From: Gordonia amarae NBRC 15530
GTDB taxonomy: Bacteria; Actinomycetota; Actinomycetes; Mycobacteriales; Mycobacteriaceae
Direction of reading: 5' to 3'
Length of the DNA: 64,000 nucleotides
Assembly (NCBI RefSeq): GCF_000241345.1
Contig: NZ_BAED01000051.1
Coordinates: 1-64,000, forward strand
Within the stretch, counting starts at the first letter, position 1. Each line of letters opens with the position of its first letter. The notes under the pieces were generated by a model. That model searched no databases. It was not told the DNA's origin and worked only from the letters and a program-made list of their open reading frames with translations. Below, piece after piece: positions 54,881-63,631 of the stretch. A program made the translations under genes and the position numbers.

Positions 54881-54920
54881 TAACTATTATCGGTATATAA
54901 TTATGAAACCATAACTAATG
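54881..54920. promoter_or_regulatory. AT-rich operator-like region between the MFS pump and marR genes
   Basis: A roughly 40-bp AT island in GC-rich DNA. It has the perfect palindrome ATAATTAT (54897-54904) flanked by GGT (54892-54894) and ACC (54908-54910), and TAACTA twice (54881-54886 and 54912-54917). Such dyads are typical MarR targets. Promoter boxes for the pump gene would overlap it. Confidence 0.5.
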
Positions 54921-54961
54921 GACTCGTGTAAAGCCCGACTGATGTGAGTCCCAGACATTTG

Positions 54962-54967
54962 TAGAGT
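54962..54967 (+). promoter_or_regulatory. Candidate -10 box of marR
   Basis: TAGAGT, 7 nt before GTG 54975. A GGAGG at 54970-54974 also suits ATG 54981, so leaderless and led starts compete here. Confidence 0.35.
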
Positions 54968-54974
54968 CCCGGAG

Positions 54975-55427
54975 GTGGCGATGTCCGACACGAATACACC
55001 CGATCCCGTACTCGTCGAACTGGCCGACGCGATCCTGCGGGTGGCCAGGGAACTGGAGTCGCATTCCGTCACCGGGGCAGGTCTGAAGACACTCACCGGC
55101 ACCGAGGCGACGGTGCTGCGGTGGGTGCACCGCAACCCCGGATGCTCGCCGAGTGCGGCGGCCGAGGCAACCGGGTTGCAGCGCAGCAACCTCAGTACGG
55201 CCCTGCGCGGCCTGACGGCGAAGGGGCTGGTCGAGCGCCACCGCGACGCCACCGACTCCCGTCAGGTCAGCCTGGATGTGACGGACTCTGCGAGGGAAGG
55301 TATCGCCGCACTCAACGCCACCTGGTCGCAGATCATGGCCGATGCGCTCGGTGCCCAGTCGGGGCAGGCGGTTGCGGCGGTCACCGTCCTCGGACTCATC
55401 GACGACTATCTGCGCCGGGAGCGGTGA
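54975..55427 (+). CDS. MarR family transcriptional regulator
   Basis: 150 residues with the winged helix typical of MarR: GTEATVLRWVHRNPGCSPSAAAEATGLQRSNLSTALRGL (recognition helix), then the wing GLVERHRDATDSRQVSLDVT. The flanking helices would dimerise. It is divergent from a Bcr/CflA pump and most likely represses it, released by a small-molecule substrate. GTG 54975 (leaderless spacing) or ATG 54981 (GGAGG at 6 nt) are both possible starts. Confidence 0.88.
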   Translation: MAMSDTNTPDPVLVELADAILRVARELESHSVTGAGLKTLTGTEATVLRWVHRNPGCSPSAAAEATGLQRSNLSTALRGLTAKGLVERHRDATDSRQVSLDVTDSAREGIAALNATWSQIMADALGAQSGQAVAAVTVLGLIDDYLRRER

Positions 55428-55445
55428 GCTCCCGGCGCTATGTGG

Positions 55446-57419
55446 CTACTTGGTGACCCCGGCGGAGGAGATGCGCTGCGTGCGGTTATACAGCCAGGCG
55501 AGTGAGCCGGCGAAGACGATCACGCCGAGCGTCTGAGCCCACTTGTCGAATCCGTCGCCCACGATCTGCAGCACGCTGTCGTCACTGGTGGCGGCGACGA
55601 TTCCGGCGAACACCACACCGAAGAGTGCCTCACCGACGATAAGGCCGGTGGCCAGCAGCGTGCCCATCCGCTTCTTGTGTTCGACGTTGCCGCCGGAGCG
55701 TTCGGCCCACTTGTTGTAGAACGCGCCGAGGAACGCGCCGACCGGGATGATCAGCGTCACCGACATCGGCAGGTACATGCCCATGCCGACGGCCAGCGGG
55801 GGTAGGCGGTACTTCGTTGTGCGCGTGAGCACTTCGTCGATCACGATGATCACTGCTCCGATGATGGCGCCGACACCGATCAGGCCCCAGTCCAGGTCGC
55901 CGCCGAGGACTCCCTGGGTCAGATCCTTGAGCAGGCCCGCCTGCGGGGCGGCCAGCGAATCCTTCGTTTCGCCGGGGGCGCCGACGAAACCGAAGGCGTC
56001 GTACATGAGGCCGAGGATCGGGGGGATGACCGCGGACCCGAACAGCACGCCGATCACCAACGCCACCTGCTGCTTCCACGGGGTGGCGCCGACGAGTTGG
56101 CCGGTCTTGAGGTCCTGCAGGTTGTCGTTGGAGATGGTCGCCACACCGAACACGATGGCGGCGGTGAACAGGGTAAACGCGACGAGTGCCTGCACGTGCG
56201 AGTCGTCGGTGTCACCGAAAGTTCCCTTGATGAGGATCGCCGCGATCAGCACCACCAGGATGCCCACACCCGAGATAGGGCTGTTGGACGATCCGATGAG
56301 ACCGGCCATGTAACCGCAGACCGCCGCCACCGCCAAACCGATGATGAAGACGAAAAGGACGCTCACCGTGATGATTCCGGCGGAGCTGCCGTTCAGGACG
56401 GTATCGTGCGCGAAATCCCACAGCATGAACGCGATCGGAATGAGCAGCACGAGGATGGTGCCACCGACGATGGTCACCGGGATGTCGCGCTCGGTGACGT
56501 CAACCGCGGTGCCTTCACGTCGGGCGCGGGTCGACTGCATCGCCGAGGTGATGCCCCTGACGATTGGGCCCATGATCTTCAGCAGCGTCCAGATGGCGGC
56601 GATGGCGATGGCACCGGCGCCGATGAGCCGTACCTCGTGGCTGAACACCGACCCGATGACGTCGGACAGCAGATCGCCCGGGGCGGCCTTGTCCTGCGAC
56701 TTGATGGGCAGCAGCACCGCGTAGGAGATGAGCAGGCCCACCAGCATCGCGACACCCACGGCCACGCCGACGAGGTGGCCGATACCGATGAGCGACATCA
56801 GGATTCCCGCGTTGAACAGGGTGCCGCCGGTGCCGATCTTGAGGGTCCCCGACACGGTGTCGCTGATGACCTTGAGCTTGGTGAGCAGCGAATACACCGC
56901 CGACGCCACGGCACCGAGGACGATCACCCGCAGGCCGGCCTTGTTCTCCTCGGCGCCGGTCGACGAGTCGCCGACCTTCAGCACCTCGGCCGCCGCAACG
57001 CCTTCCGGATACGGCAGGTCTGATCCGGTGACCAGGGCCCGCCGTAGTGGGATCGAGTACATGACGCCGAGGATGCCGCCGATCGCGCAGACTGCGACCG
57101 TTGTCCAGTACGGGAATCCCGACCACCAGCCGATCATCACCAGACCGGGGATCACGAAGATGATCGCCGACAAGGTGCCCGCGGCCGACGCGATGGTCTG
57201 CACGATGTTGTTCTCGATGACCGAGTGGTCGGCGAAGTAGCGCAGGATGGCCATCGACACCACCGCCGCCGGAATGGCGGTGGCGAAGGTCAGGCCCACG
57301 CGCAGACCGAGGTAGACGTTGGCCGCTGTGAAGACCAGGGTGATCACACCGCCGAGAATGATTCCCCGGAGCGTCATCTCCTTGACGGTTGTCGTGCCGG
57401 TGGTTCCGGTTGAGGACAT
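55446..57419 (-). CDS. OPT family oligopeptide transporter
   Basis: 657-residue membrane protein of about 15 helices. VKEMTLRGIILGGVITLVFTAANVYLGLRVGLTFATAIPAAVV is the OPT N terminus, SDLPYPEGVAAAEVLKVG the conserved NPG/PYPEG-like motif, and SISNDNLQDLKTGQLVGATPWKQQ another family block. Bacterial OPT members import peptides or metal chelates. ATG 57419 has AGGATGG upstream. The frame is open to 57530 without support. Converges on marR; it stands upstream of nothing in its own direction. Confidence 0.88.
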   Translation of the reverse strand: MSSTGTTGTTTVKEMTLRGIILGGVITLVFTAANVYLGLRVGLTFATAIPAAVVSMAILRYFADHSVIENNIVQTIASAAGTLSAIIFVIPGLVMIGWWSGFPYWTTVAVCAIGGILGVMYSIPLRRALVTGSDLPYPEGVAAAEVLKVGDSSTGAEENKAGLRVIVLGAVASAVYSLLTKLKVISDTVSGTLKIGTGGTLFNAGILMSLIGIGHLVGVAVGVAMLVGLLISYAVLLPIKSQDKAAPGDLLSDVIGSVFSHEVRLIGAGAIAIAAIWTLLKIMGPIVRGITSAMQSTRARREGTAVDVTERDIPVTIVGGTILVLLIPIAFMLWDFAHDTVLNGSSAGIITVSVLFVFIIGLAVAAVCGYMAGLIGSSNSPISGVGILVVLIAAILIKGTFGDTDDSHVQALVAFTLFTAAIVFGVATISNDNLQDLKTGQLVGATPWKQQVALVIGVLFGSAVIPPILGLMYDAFGFVGAPGETKDSLAAPQAGLLKDLTQGVLGGDLDWGLIGVGAIIGAVIIVIDEVLTRTTKYRLPPLAVGMGMYLPMSVTLIIPVGAFLGAFYNKWAERSGGNVEHKKRMGTLLATGLIVGEALFGVVFAGIVAATSDDSVLQIVGDGFDKWAQTLGVIVFAGSLAWLYNRTQRISSAGVTK

Positions 57420-57539
57420 GGGCGTCCATCCTTCAGGCTCTCGGGGCCGGGTCGCGGCCGGTAGGTGAGGCACTGCTTTGTTACGAGTCCTCACCTTAGG
57501 GCCGGCAGCGCGTGAGCGTGCGGCAAACAAGACGCAGAA

Positions 57540-57573
57540 AAATGGGAGCCGCCCACCCAGGCGGCTCCCATTT
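57540..57573 (-). terminator. Rho-independent terminator after the BacA-like ABC transporter gene
   Basis: A 14-bp perfect stem (57540-57553 with 57560-57573, AAATGGGAGCCGCC type) and a 6-nt loop. On the minus strand it is followed by a TTTTT run, 18 bp after the stop of the gene at 57591. It separates that gene from the OPT gene. Confidence 0.88.
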
Positions 57574-57590
57574 CCGATTTGTCCGAATGG

Positions 57591-59531
57591 CTACAGCGAG
57601 TGCTTTCCGGCGCCGGCCATCGTCGGCGGCGGGTCGAGCGGACGCAGCGCCCACGCACCGCCGCCGGTCAGTTCCAGCAGCTGGGTGTGGTGCTGGTCGG
57701 TGGTGCTGCGGTGGCTCACCGACACCAGCACGGTGTCGGGCAGCTCACGCCGGATCAGCGCGTACAACTCGAACTCCAGGCCCTCGTCGATCGCCGAGGT
57801 CGCCTCGTCGAGGAATGCGACGTCGGGCCGGTTCAGCAGGATGCGGGCGAACGCGACGCGCTGCTGCTCACCGGGGGACAGGACCGCCGCCCAATCGGCC
57901 TCCTCGTCGAGCCTGCCGACCAGATGTGCCAGAAAGACCCGTTCGAGCGCGGCGCGGATCGCGTCGTCACCCACCGTTTCCGGCGGTGCCGGGTAGCTGA
58001 CGGCGGTGCGCAGATCGGACAGCGGGATGTACGGGATCTGCGACAGGAACAGGGTTGATGCGCCGGGGCGGGCGAACTCGCCCTCGACGAACGGCCACAG
58101 CCCGGCCAGGCCGCGCAGCAGGGTCGTCTTGCCCGAACCGGAACGTCCCTTGATCACGAGCGCGTCGCCGGGATGCAGCGACAGGGTCAGGTCGCGGACC
58201 AGTTCCACGCCGTCGGGGGTGGACGCGGTGACCTTGTTCAGGGTGACGCCGTGTTCCTGTTCGATGGTGACGATCTGGGGGAGTTCCCGCGAATCGTGGT
58301 TGGCCTGTTCGAGGCCGTCGAGCCGGTAGAGGGACGCGCGCAGATCGGCGAACGCGTCGTAGGACTCACGGAAGAACGACAGTGAGTCGTGCACGTTTCC
58401 GAACGCCGACGCCGTCTGCGTCATCTCGCCGAGACCGATCTCGCTGGCGAAGAACCGCGGTGCCTGAATGATGTAGGCGAAGACCGCCGACGCCTGGCCC
58501 ACGACGAAGTTCCAGCCGTTGAACTTCAGGGAGCGGAACACGACCTGCCAGAAGTTGACGACGATGGCTCCGAACCGGTCCAGCAGTCCGCGCTGCTCGG
58601 TGTCGGCGCCGCGGTACAGCGCGACCTTCTCGGCACCGTCACGCAGCCGGACCAGTGAGTAACGGAAGTTGGCGGCGAGACGCTCACGCAGGAAGTACAA
58701 CTTGATCAACGGGTGGCCGAGCCAGAATGCGACCACCGTCGACACCAGCACGAACAGGTACACCAGCCACACCATGGCGCGGGGCACCTCGGTGCCGAAG
58801 ATGTCCATCGGCCCGGACAGGTCCCACAGGATCAGGGTGAACGAACAGATGGTGATGATCGCCGGGATCACGCCGTTGGTCGACGATCCGCCGTAACCGA
58901 ACACCAGCTGACGGCTCGACGACGCCACGTTGGCGATGTCGATCTCGATGCGCTGGTCGGGGTTGTCGACGCCGGGCTGGATCCTGGCGTCTTTGCCTTC
59001 GATGCCGGTGTGCACGAATCGGTTGCGGTAGAACGCGAGCCCGGACAGCCAGTCGCCGGTGACCCGTTCGACCATGAACGCGCGCAGCCTGATCTCGAAC
59101 ATGCTGCCCAGATACAGTTCGATGAGCGTGCGGACCACGTGGATGGTGGCCAGCAGGCCGAACAGCCACAGCGAGTTCCAGAACATCTCCTCGGCCTTGT
59201 CGAGGGTTGCCCCGTCCTTGTTGGACATCGCCTCGGCCGCGCCCTGTAGCGCGTTGAACATATCGCGGCCCTGGTAGGACAGCACGACGGTAAGTCGCAC
59301 ACCGATGAGCATGAGCAGCATCAGCACCACCACCAGCACCCAAGCGCCCACCCGGGTGTCGCGGTCGGTGAAGAATCCGCCGGCGGCCCGCCAATACTGG
59401 CGGCCCCAGAGGGTCACCCGCGACAACACAAAACCTGCCAACAGAAGGCCGACCATCGAGTAGCCGAACATCGTCAAGATCCACCGGATCGACGTCAGCA
59501 GCTCGTTCCCCCAGTCGATGCTGTATTCCAC
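57591..59531 (-). CDS. BacA/YddA-type ABC transporter (permease fused to ATPase)
   Basis: 646 residues. The N-terminal 350 form the SbmA/BacA-like membrane domain (LWGRQYWRAAGGFFTDRDTRVGAW, LTVVLSYQGRDMFNAL, WLSGLAFYRNRF, NPDQRIEIDI). The ATPase has Walker A KGRSGSGKTTLLRGLAGLWP, LSPGEQQRVAFARIL as signature, Walker B VAFLDEATSAID and VSVSHRS. The length and order match M. tuberculosis Rv1819c, which imports cobalamin and hydrophilic peptides such as bleomycin. GTG start. Given the ethanolamine ammonia-lyase genes upstream, which need cobalamin, B12 uptake is an attractive but unproven role. Confidence 0.87.
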   Translation of the reverse strand: MEYSIDWGNELLTSIRWILTMFGYSMVGLLLAGFVLSRVTLWGRQYWRAAGGFFTDRDTRVGAWVLVVVLMLLMLIGVRLTVVLSYQGRDMFNALQGAAEAMSNKDGATLDKAEEMFWNSLWLFGLLATIHVVRTLIELYLGSMFEIRLRAFMVERVTGDWLSGLAFYRNRFVHTGIEGKDARIQPGVDNPDQRIEIDIANVASSSRQLVFGYGGSSTNGVIPAIITICSFTLILWDLSGPMDIFGTEVPRAMVWLVYLFVLVSTVVAFWLGHPLIKLYFLRERLAANFRYSLVRLRDGAEKVALYRGADTEQRGLLDRFGAIVVNFWQVVFRSLKFNGWNFVVGQASAVFAYIIQAPRFFASEIGLGEMTQTASAFGNVHDSLSFFRESYDAFADLRASLYRLDGLEQANHDSRELPQIVTIEQEHGVTLNKVTASTPDGVELVRDLTLSLHPGDALVIKGRSGSGKTTLLRGLAGLWPFVEGEFARPGASTLFLSQIPYIPLSDLRTAVSYPAPPETVGDDAIRAALERVFLAHLVGRLDEEADWAAVLSPGEQQRVAFARILLNRPDVAFLDEATSAIDEGLEFELYALIRRELPDTVLVSVSHRSTTDQHHTQLLELTGGGAWALRPLDPPPTMAGAGKHSL

Positions 59532-59643
59532 GCGTTCCCTATCTATGAGGTCGGTAGTTGGCGGGAATCTTAACCCGCGTCAACAGACATCCGCCCGCTA
59601 TGGGGTGTTCGGGACCGGGAGCGTCGCAGGGGCCGTGAAACGA

Positions 59644-59685
59644 CCGATGCCGTCGACATCGTGTTCACGACGTCGACGGCATCGG
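59644..59685. terminator. Strong hairpin in the 343-bp gap between the ABC transporter and eutC
   Basis: CCGATGCCGTCGAC (59644-59657) pairs exactly with 59672-59685, and CGTG/CACG inside can extend it. It may end the eut transcript, although no T-run follows on the minus strand. The rest of the gap (59532-59874) holds no convincing gene. One AT-richer spot reading TTAGGTAAGACTTGG on the minus strand (59810-59796) vaguely resembles an iron-regulator box. Confidence 0.5.
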
Positions 59686-59874
59686 CGGGCTGCAGAGAAA
59701 AGTCTTTGGGTCATAGTGCGTTGAAGGCTCTGTGCTGGGCTTTCACCGCGTTGTTGCACCGAGAATAGAGCCCGATGTCCGAGTCCGCCAGCAAGCCAAG
59801 TCTTACCTAAGTTTCTGTCTGTCTTCGCGGGCCGTCGAGATCCGGTACTGTGCGCGCACCTCTCCTCGCCCGCC

Positions 59875-60663
59875 TCATTCCTGCGCGGGTTCCAGGCTGA
59901 CCACGGCCGCGGTGTCCAATTCCTGTCGCGAGGTGTCCTTGAGGTCCACGCCGGAGCGGCCCAGGGATCGTGCTCCGGCGACCAGGGCGGCGGTGACACC
60001 CGCCGCCGCCGCGTAGCCGAGTCCGTCCGGCGGGTGGATGTTGGAGATGCAGTTGCGGTCGGCGTCGGTGCGGCCCACCTGCGGCCGGTGCGTCAGGTAG
60101 ATGCCGAGGCTGTCGGCGACGGACAGGCCGGGACGCTCACCGATGATCACGATCATCGTCGTCACGCCGAGAGCGGCTCCGATGTGATCGCCGAGGGCCA
60201 CCCGCGCCTGTGTGGCGATGACGGGCGGCGCGATGGTGTACCGGCCGTCGAACGCTTCGACCAGTGCCTTCACCATCCCGTGGGCGTGATCGACGAGCGC
60301 CCGCGGCGACAGCCCGTCGGCCAGGACGATGCCTATGTCGGTGGCGGCCTCGGGCAGTTCGGTGCCCGCCGCGGGCTGCCGGCCCAGGTCGGGGCGGCGC
60401 AGGTATTCGCCGCGGGAGCGGGCCTGGCTGGCCACCCGCAGTGGTTCACCCAGCCCGAGGTCGGTCAGCGTCGCGGCGAACGCATCCGCGTCGAGCGGAT
60501 CGTGGACGGCGTCGCGGGCGGCGGCGTGTGCGGCCGCGAACTCGAGCACCCGGGTGGTGGGCAGTGAATTGCCGGCGCGGCCGAGCCCGATCCGGGCTTG
60601 GGTGGTCAGCCGCAGGTCAGCCCACACGTCGTGTGCGGGGCTGTTCCCGCCCTGCGCGCTCAT
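59875..60663 (-). CDS. eutC: Ethanolamine ammonia-lyase small subunit EutC
   Basis: 262-residue subunit forming the adenosylcobalamin site with EutB. Family segments are TQARIGLGRAGNSLPT, VASQARSRGEYLRRPDLGR, DIGIVLADGLSPRAL, IGERPGLSVADSLGIYLTHRP and DRNCISNIHPPDGLGYAAAA. ATG 60663 overlaps the eutB stop (ATGA); the longer frame upstream is a eutB shadow. Confidence 0.95.
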   Translation of the reverse strand: MSAQGGNSPAHDVWADLRLTTQARIGLGRAGNSLPTTRVLEFAAAHAAARDAVHDPLDADAFAATLTDLGLGEPLRVASQARSRGEYLRRPDLGRQPAAGTELPEAATDIGIVLADGLSPRALVDHAHGMVKALVEAFDGRYTIAPPVIATQARVALGDHIGAALGVTTMIVIIGERPGLSVADSLGIYLTHRPQVGRTDADRNCISNIHPPDGLGYAAAAGVTAALVAGARSLGRSGVDLKDTSRQELDTAAVVSLEPAQE

Positions 60664-62069
60664 GGCGCCGCCGTCAGTGCGAGCAGGGGCGAGGTCGCCG
60701 GGTCGACCGGCAGAATGCGCCCGTCGGCATCGGCCATGCCCAGACCTGCAAGCCACTCCTCGAACTCCGGCGCGGGCCGCAGGCTGAGTGCCTGACGCAC
60801 GTACAGCGCGTCGTGGAAGGACAGGCTCTGATAGCCGAGCATCACGTCGTCGGCGCCCGGCACGGCGATCACGAACGCCGCCCCGGCCACCCCGAGCAGG
60901 GTGAGCAGGGTGTCCATGTCGTCCTGATCGGCTTCGGCGTGGTTGGTGTAGCAGACGTCCACGCCCATCGGCAGGCCGAGCAGTTTGCCGCAGAAGTGAT
61001 CCTCCAAACCCGCGCGGATGATCTGCTTGCCGTCGTAGAGGTACTCGGGACCAATGAACCCGACGACCGTGTTGATCAGCAACGGTTCCAGCGCCCGGGC
61101 GAGTCCGTAGGCGCGGGTTTCCAGGGTCTGCTGGTCGACGGGTTTGCCCCCGGTGCCCAGGTGCGCGCCCGCCGACAGCGCCGACCCCTGACCGGTCTCC
61201 AGGTACATCACGTTGTCGCCGACGGTGCCGCGTTTCAGCGATCGCCCGGCCTCGTTGGCCTCCAGCAGCATCGGCACGGTCACCCCGAAACTGCTGTTGG
61301 CCGGTTCGGTGCCGGCGATCGACTGGAACACCAGATCCACCGGCACACCGCGGGAGATGAGGTCGACGGTGGTGGTGACGTGGGAGAGGACACACGACTG
61401 CATCGGGATCGAGAAGCGTTGCCGGATGTCGTCGAGCAGATGCAGCAGATCGGCTGTGGCATGCGGTGAATCGGTGGCCGGGTTGATACCGATCACGGCG
61501 TCGCCGCAACCCATCAGGAGTCCGTCGAGGGTGGCGGCGGCGATACCGCGCGGATCGTCGGTGGGATGGTTGGGCTGTAGCCGGGTCGCGATCCGGCCGG
61601 GGAGACCGATCGTGGTGCGGAACGCCGAACGCACCCGCGCCGCCGACGCCACCAGGATCAGATCCTGATTGCGCATGAGTTTGCTTGTCGCCGCGACCAT
61701 TTCGGGTGTCAGGCCGGGGGCGACGGCGCTGTACCGGGAAGCTGCGTCATCGAGCGTGGCCGTTTCCAGCAGCCAGTCGCGGAAACCGCCGACCGTCAGA
61801 TGTGAGACGGGTGCGAATGCCTCGCGGTCGTGGGTGTCGATGATCAGCCGCGTCACCTCGTCGGTTTCGTACGGCACCACCAGTTCCGCGAGGAACGTTG
61901 TCAGCGGCACGTCCGCCAATTGCCATGCGGCGGCAGCCCGTTCGGCGTCGGAGGTGGCGGCGCAGCCGGCGAGCTGATCCCCGGACCGCAGCGGCGTGGC
62001 CTTGGCCATGAGTTCGACGAGCCCGTCGAACTCATAGGTGGTTCCTGAGATGGTCTGCGTGAACCTCAC
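60660..62069 (-). CDS. eutB: Ethanolamine ammonia-lyase large subunit EutB
   Basis: 469-residue (beta/alpha)8 B12-dependent lyase splitting ethanolamine into acetaldehyde and ammonia. Recognisable are VAATSKLMRNQDLILVASA, TRLQPNHPTDDPRGIAAA, DAVIGINPATDSP, QSCVLSHVTTT, FQSIAGTEPANSSFG and GPEYLYDGKQIIRAGLEDHFCGKLLGLPMGVDVCYTNH. GTG 62069 overlaps the permease stop (GTGA). No carboxysome-like shell or eutA reactivase gene is present, so the pathway is the short soluble type. Confidence 0.95.
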   Translation of the reverse strand: MRFTQTISGTTYEFDGLVELMAKATPLRSGDQLAGCAATSDAERAAAAWQLADVPLTTFLAELVVPYETDEVTRLIIDTHDREAFAPVSHLTVGGFRDWLLETATLDDAASRYSAVAPGLTPEMVAATSKLMRNQDLILVASAARVRSAFRTTIGLPGRIATRLQPNHPTDDPRGIAAATLDGLLMGCGDAVIGINPATDSPHATADLLHLLDDIRQRFSIPMQSCVLSHVTTTVDLISRGVPVDLVFQSIAGTEPANSSFGVTVPMLLEANEAGRSLKRGTVGDNVMYLETGQGSALSAGAHLGTGGKPVDQQTLETRAYGLARALEPLLINTVVGFIGPEYLYDGKQIIRAGLEDHFCGKLLGLPMGVDVCYTNHAEADQDDMDTLLTLLGVAGAAFVIAVPGADDVMLGYQSLSFHDALYVRQALSLRPAPEFEEWLAGLGMADADGRILPVDPATSPLLALTAAP

Positions 62070-63505
62070 CGCACGTCTTCCTCTGCCTCTGCCAGCGCGG
62101 CGAACTCCTCGTCGGGGGAGTTGGCGACGAGCCGGTGCCGCGAGTACAGCCCGAAGTACAGCATGAACGCCGCGAACACCACCAGACACCAACTGGCCGC
62201 CTTGACGTCGACGAGGAAGGTGGCGATGACCGCGATGACGGCGACGACCAGCGCGAATCCGGTGGTGACGACGCCGCCGGGGGTGCGGTACGGGCGGGGC
62301 ATCTCCGGTTCGCGGATGCGGAGCACGATGTGGCTCACCATCATCAGAACGTAACTCAGGGCGGCGCCGAACACGGCCATGTTCAGCAGCAGGGCACCCT
62401 GGCCGGTCAGCGACAGCACGAACCCGATGATGCCGGGCACGATCAGCGCCAGCGTGGGAGCTTTGCGGCTGTTGGTGACCGACAGCACGGGCGGCAGATA
62501 GCCGGCGCGGGACAGCGCGAACAACTGCCGCGAGTAGGCGTAGATGATGGAGAAGAAGCTCGCGATGAGACCGGCGAGACCGATGTAGTTGACGATCTTG
62601 GCCGCGGTTCCGTCGCCGAGCGCCTCCACCAGCGGGTTGCCCGATTCGGACATCTCCGATGCCCCACCGGCTGCCGTGGTCAGGATGAGCACGGTGACGC
62701 AGGAGATCAGCAGCACCGAGATGGCGGCAATGATGCCCCGCGGCACGTTCTTCTCCGGGTTCGCCGTCTCCTCGGCGGCCAGCGGCACACCTTCGACAGC
62801 GAGGAAGAACCAGATCGCGAACGGGATCGCCGACCAGATGCCCATGTAGCCGGACGGCAGGAAATCCGAGGCGCCGGCGGCGTCGCCGGGGTCTATGTTG
62901 GTGAGGTTTCCGGCGTCGAAATGGGTGAGGGCGGCGATCGCGAAGATCACCAGACCCACCAGGGCGATGGCGGTGATCACAAACATCACCTTGAGCGCCT
63001 CACCCACACCACCGAGGTGGATGCCGATGAAGAATGCATACGCCACCAGATACACCCACCAGCCGTCGGTGATCCCGAACAGGTCGAGTGATTCGACGTA
63101 GGCGCCGATGAACGTGGCGATAGCTGCCGGGGCGATCGAGTACTCGATGAGAATGGCCGTGCCGGTGGCGAATCCACCCCAGGGGCCGAGGGCGCGCCGG
63201 GCGAAGGTGTACCCGCCGCCGGCGGCGGGCAGTGACGACGAGAGTTCGGCCATGCCGAGCACGAGGGCGAGATACATGGCGGCGATGACGATGGCGGCGA
63301 TCGCCAGACCGCCGAATCCGCCTTCGGCGAGACCGAAGTTCCAGCCGGAGTAGTCGCCGGAGATCACATAGCTGACGCCGAGACCGGCGAGCAGCAACCA
63401 GCCGGCGCTACCACTCTTGAGCTGGCGTTTCTTGAGGTAGTCCGATGATTCGTCGTGGCTGTCGACGCCACCGGCGAGATGGTGTTCATGTTCGGGGAGC
63501 GTCAT
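62066..63505 (-). CDS. eat: Ethanolamine permease (APC family)
   Basis: 479 residues, 12 helices, amino acid-polyamine-organocation fold. SSDYLKKRQLKSGSAGWLLLAGLGVSYVISGDYSGWNFGL is the hallmark N terminus of ethanolamine permeases. AAGGGYTFARRALGPWGGF and VEGVPLAAEETANPEKNVPRG are also conserved. ATG 63505 follows GGAGG. It is first in the operon permease-eutB-eutC, with 4-bp overlaps at both junctions. The 126 bp upstream hold no obvious riboswitch. Confidence 0.92.
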   Translation of the reverse strand: MTLPEHEHHLAGGVDSHDESSDYLKKRQLKSGSAGWLLLAGLGVSYVISGDYSGWNFGLAEGGFGGLAIAAIVIAAMYLALVLGMAELSSSLPAAGGGYTFARRALGPWGGFATGTAILIEYSIAPAAIATFIGAYVESLDLFGITDGWWVYLVAYAFFIGIHLGGVGEALKVMFVITAIALVGLVIFAIAALTHFDAGNLTNIDPGDAAGASDFLPSGYMGIWSAIPFAIWFFLAVEGVPLAAEETANPEKNVPRGIIAAISVLLISCVTVLILTTAAGGASEMSESGNPLVEALGDGTAAKIVNYIGLAGLIASFFSIIYAYSRQLFALSRAGYLPPVLSVTNSRKAPTLALIVPGIIGFVLSLTGQGALLLNMAVFGAALSYVLMMVSHIVLRIREPEMPRPYRTPGGVVTTGFALVVAVIAVIATFLVDVKAASWCLVVFAAFMLYFGLYSRHRLVANSPDEEFAALAEAEEDVR

Positions 63506-63631
63506 GGCCGCCTCCGCAGTCTCTCTCGTGGGTTCCCGACCCGGGTGCACGAAAGTGTATGGCCGCCCGGACCGCTCCGCAGCGCGAGGATTTCGTGGCG
63601 GGCGTCGACTTTTCAACGGTGGCTAGGCGCC

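Noticed and set aside
59598..59999. Possible short gene in the gap before eutC
   Set aside because: The frame crosses the hairpin at 59644-59685, overlaps eutC, and has no domain or ribosome site.
63506..63631. Cobalamin riboswitch before the ethanolamine operon
   Set aside because: The 126-bp region is too short for a typical B12 riboswitch, and no B12-box-like element was recognised.
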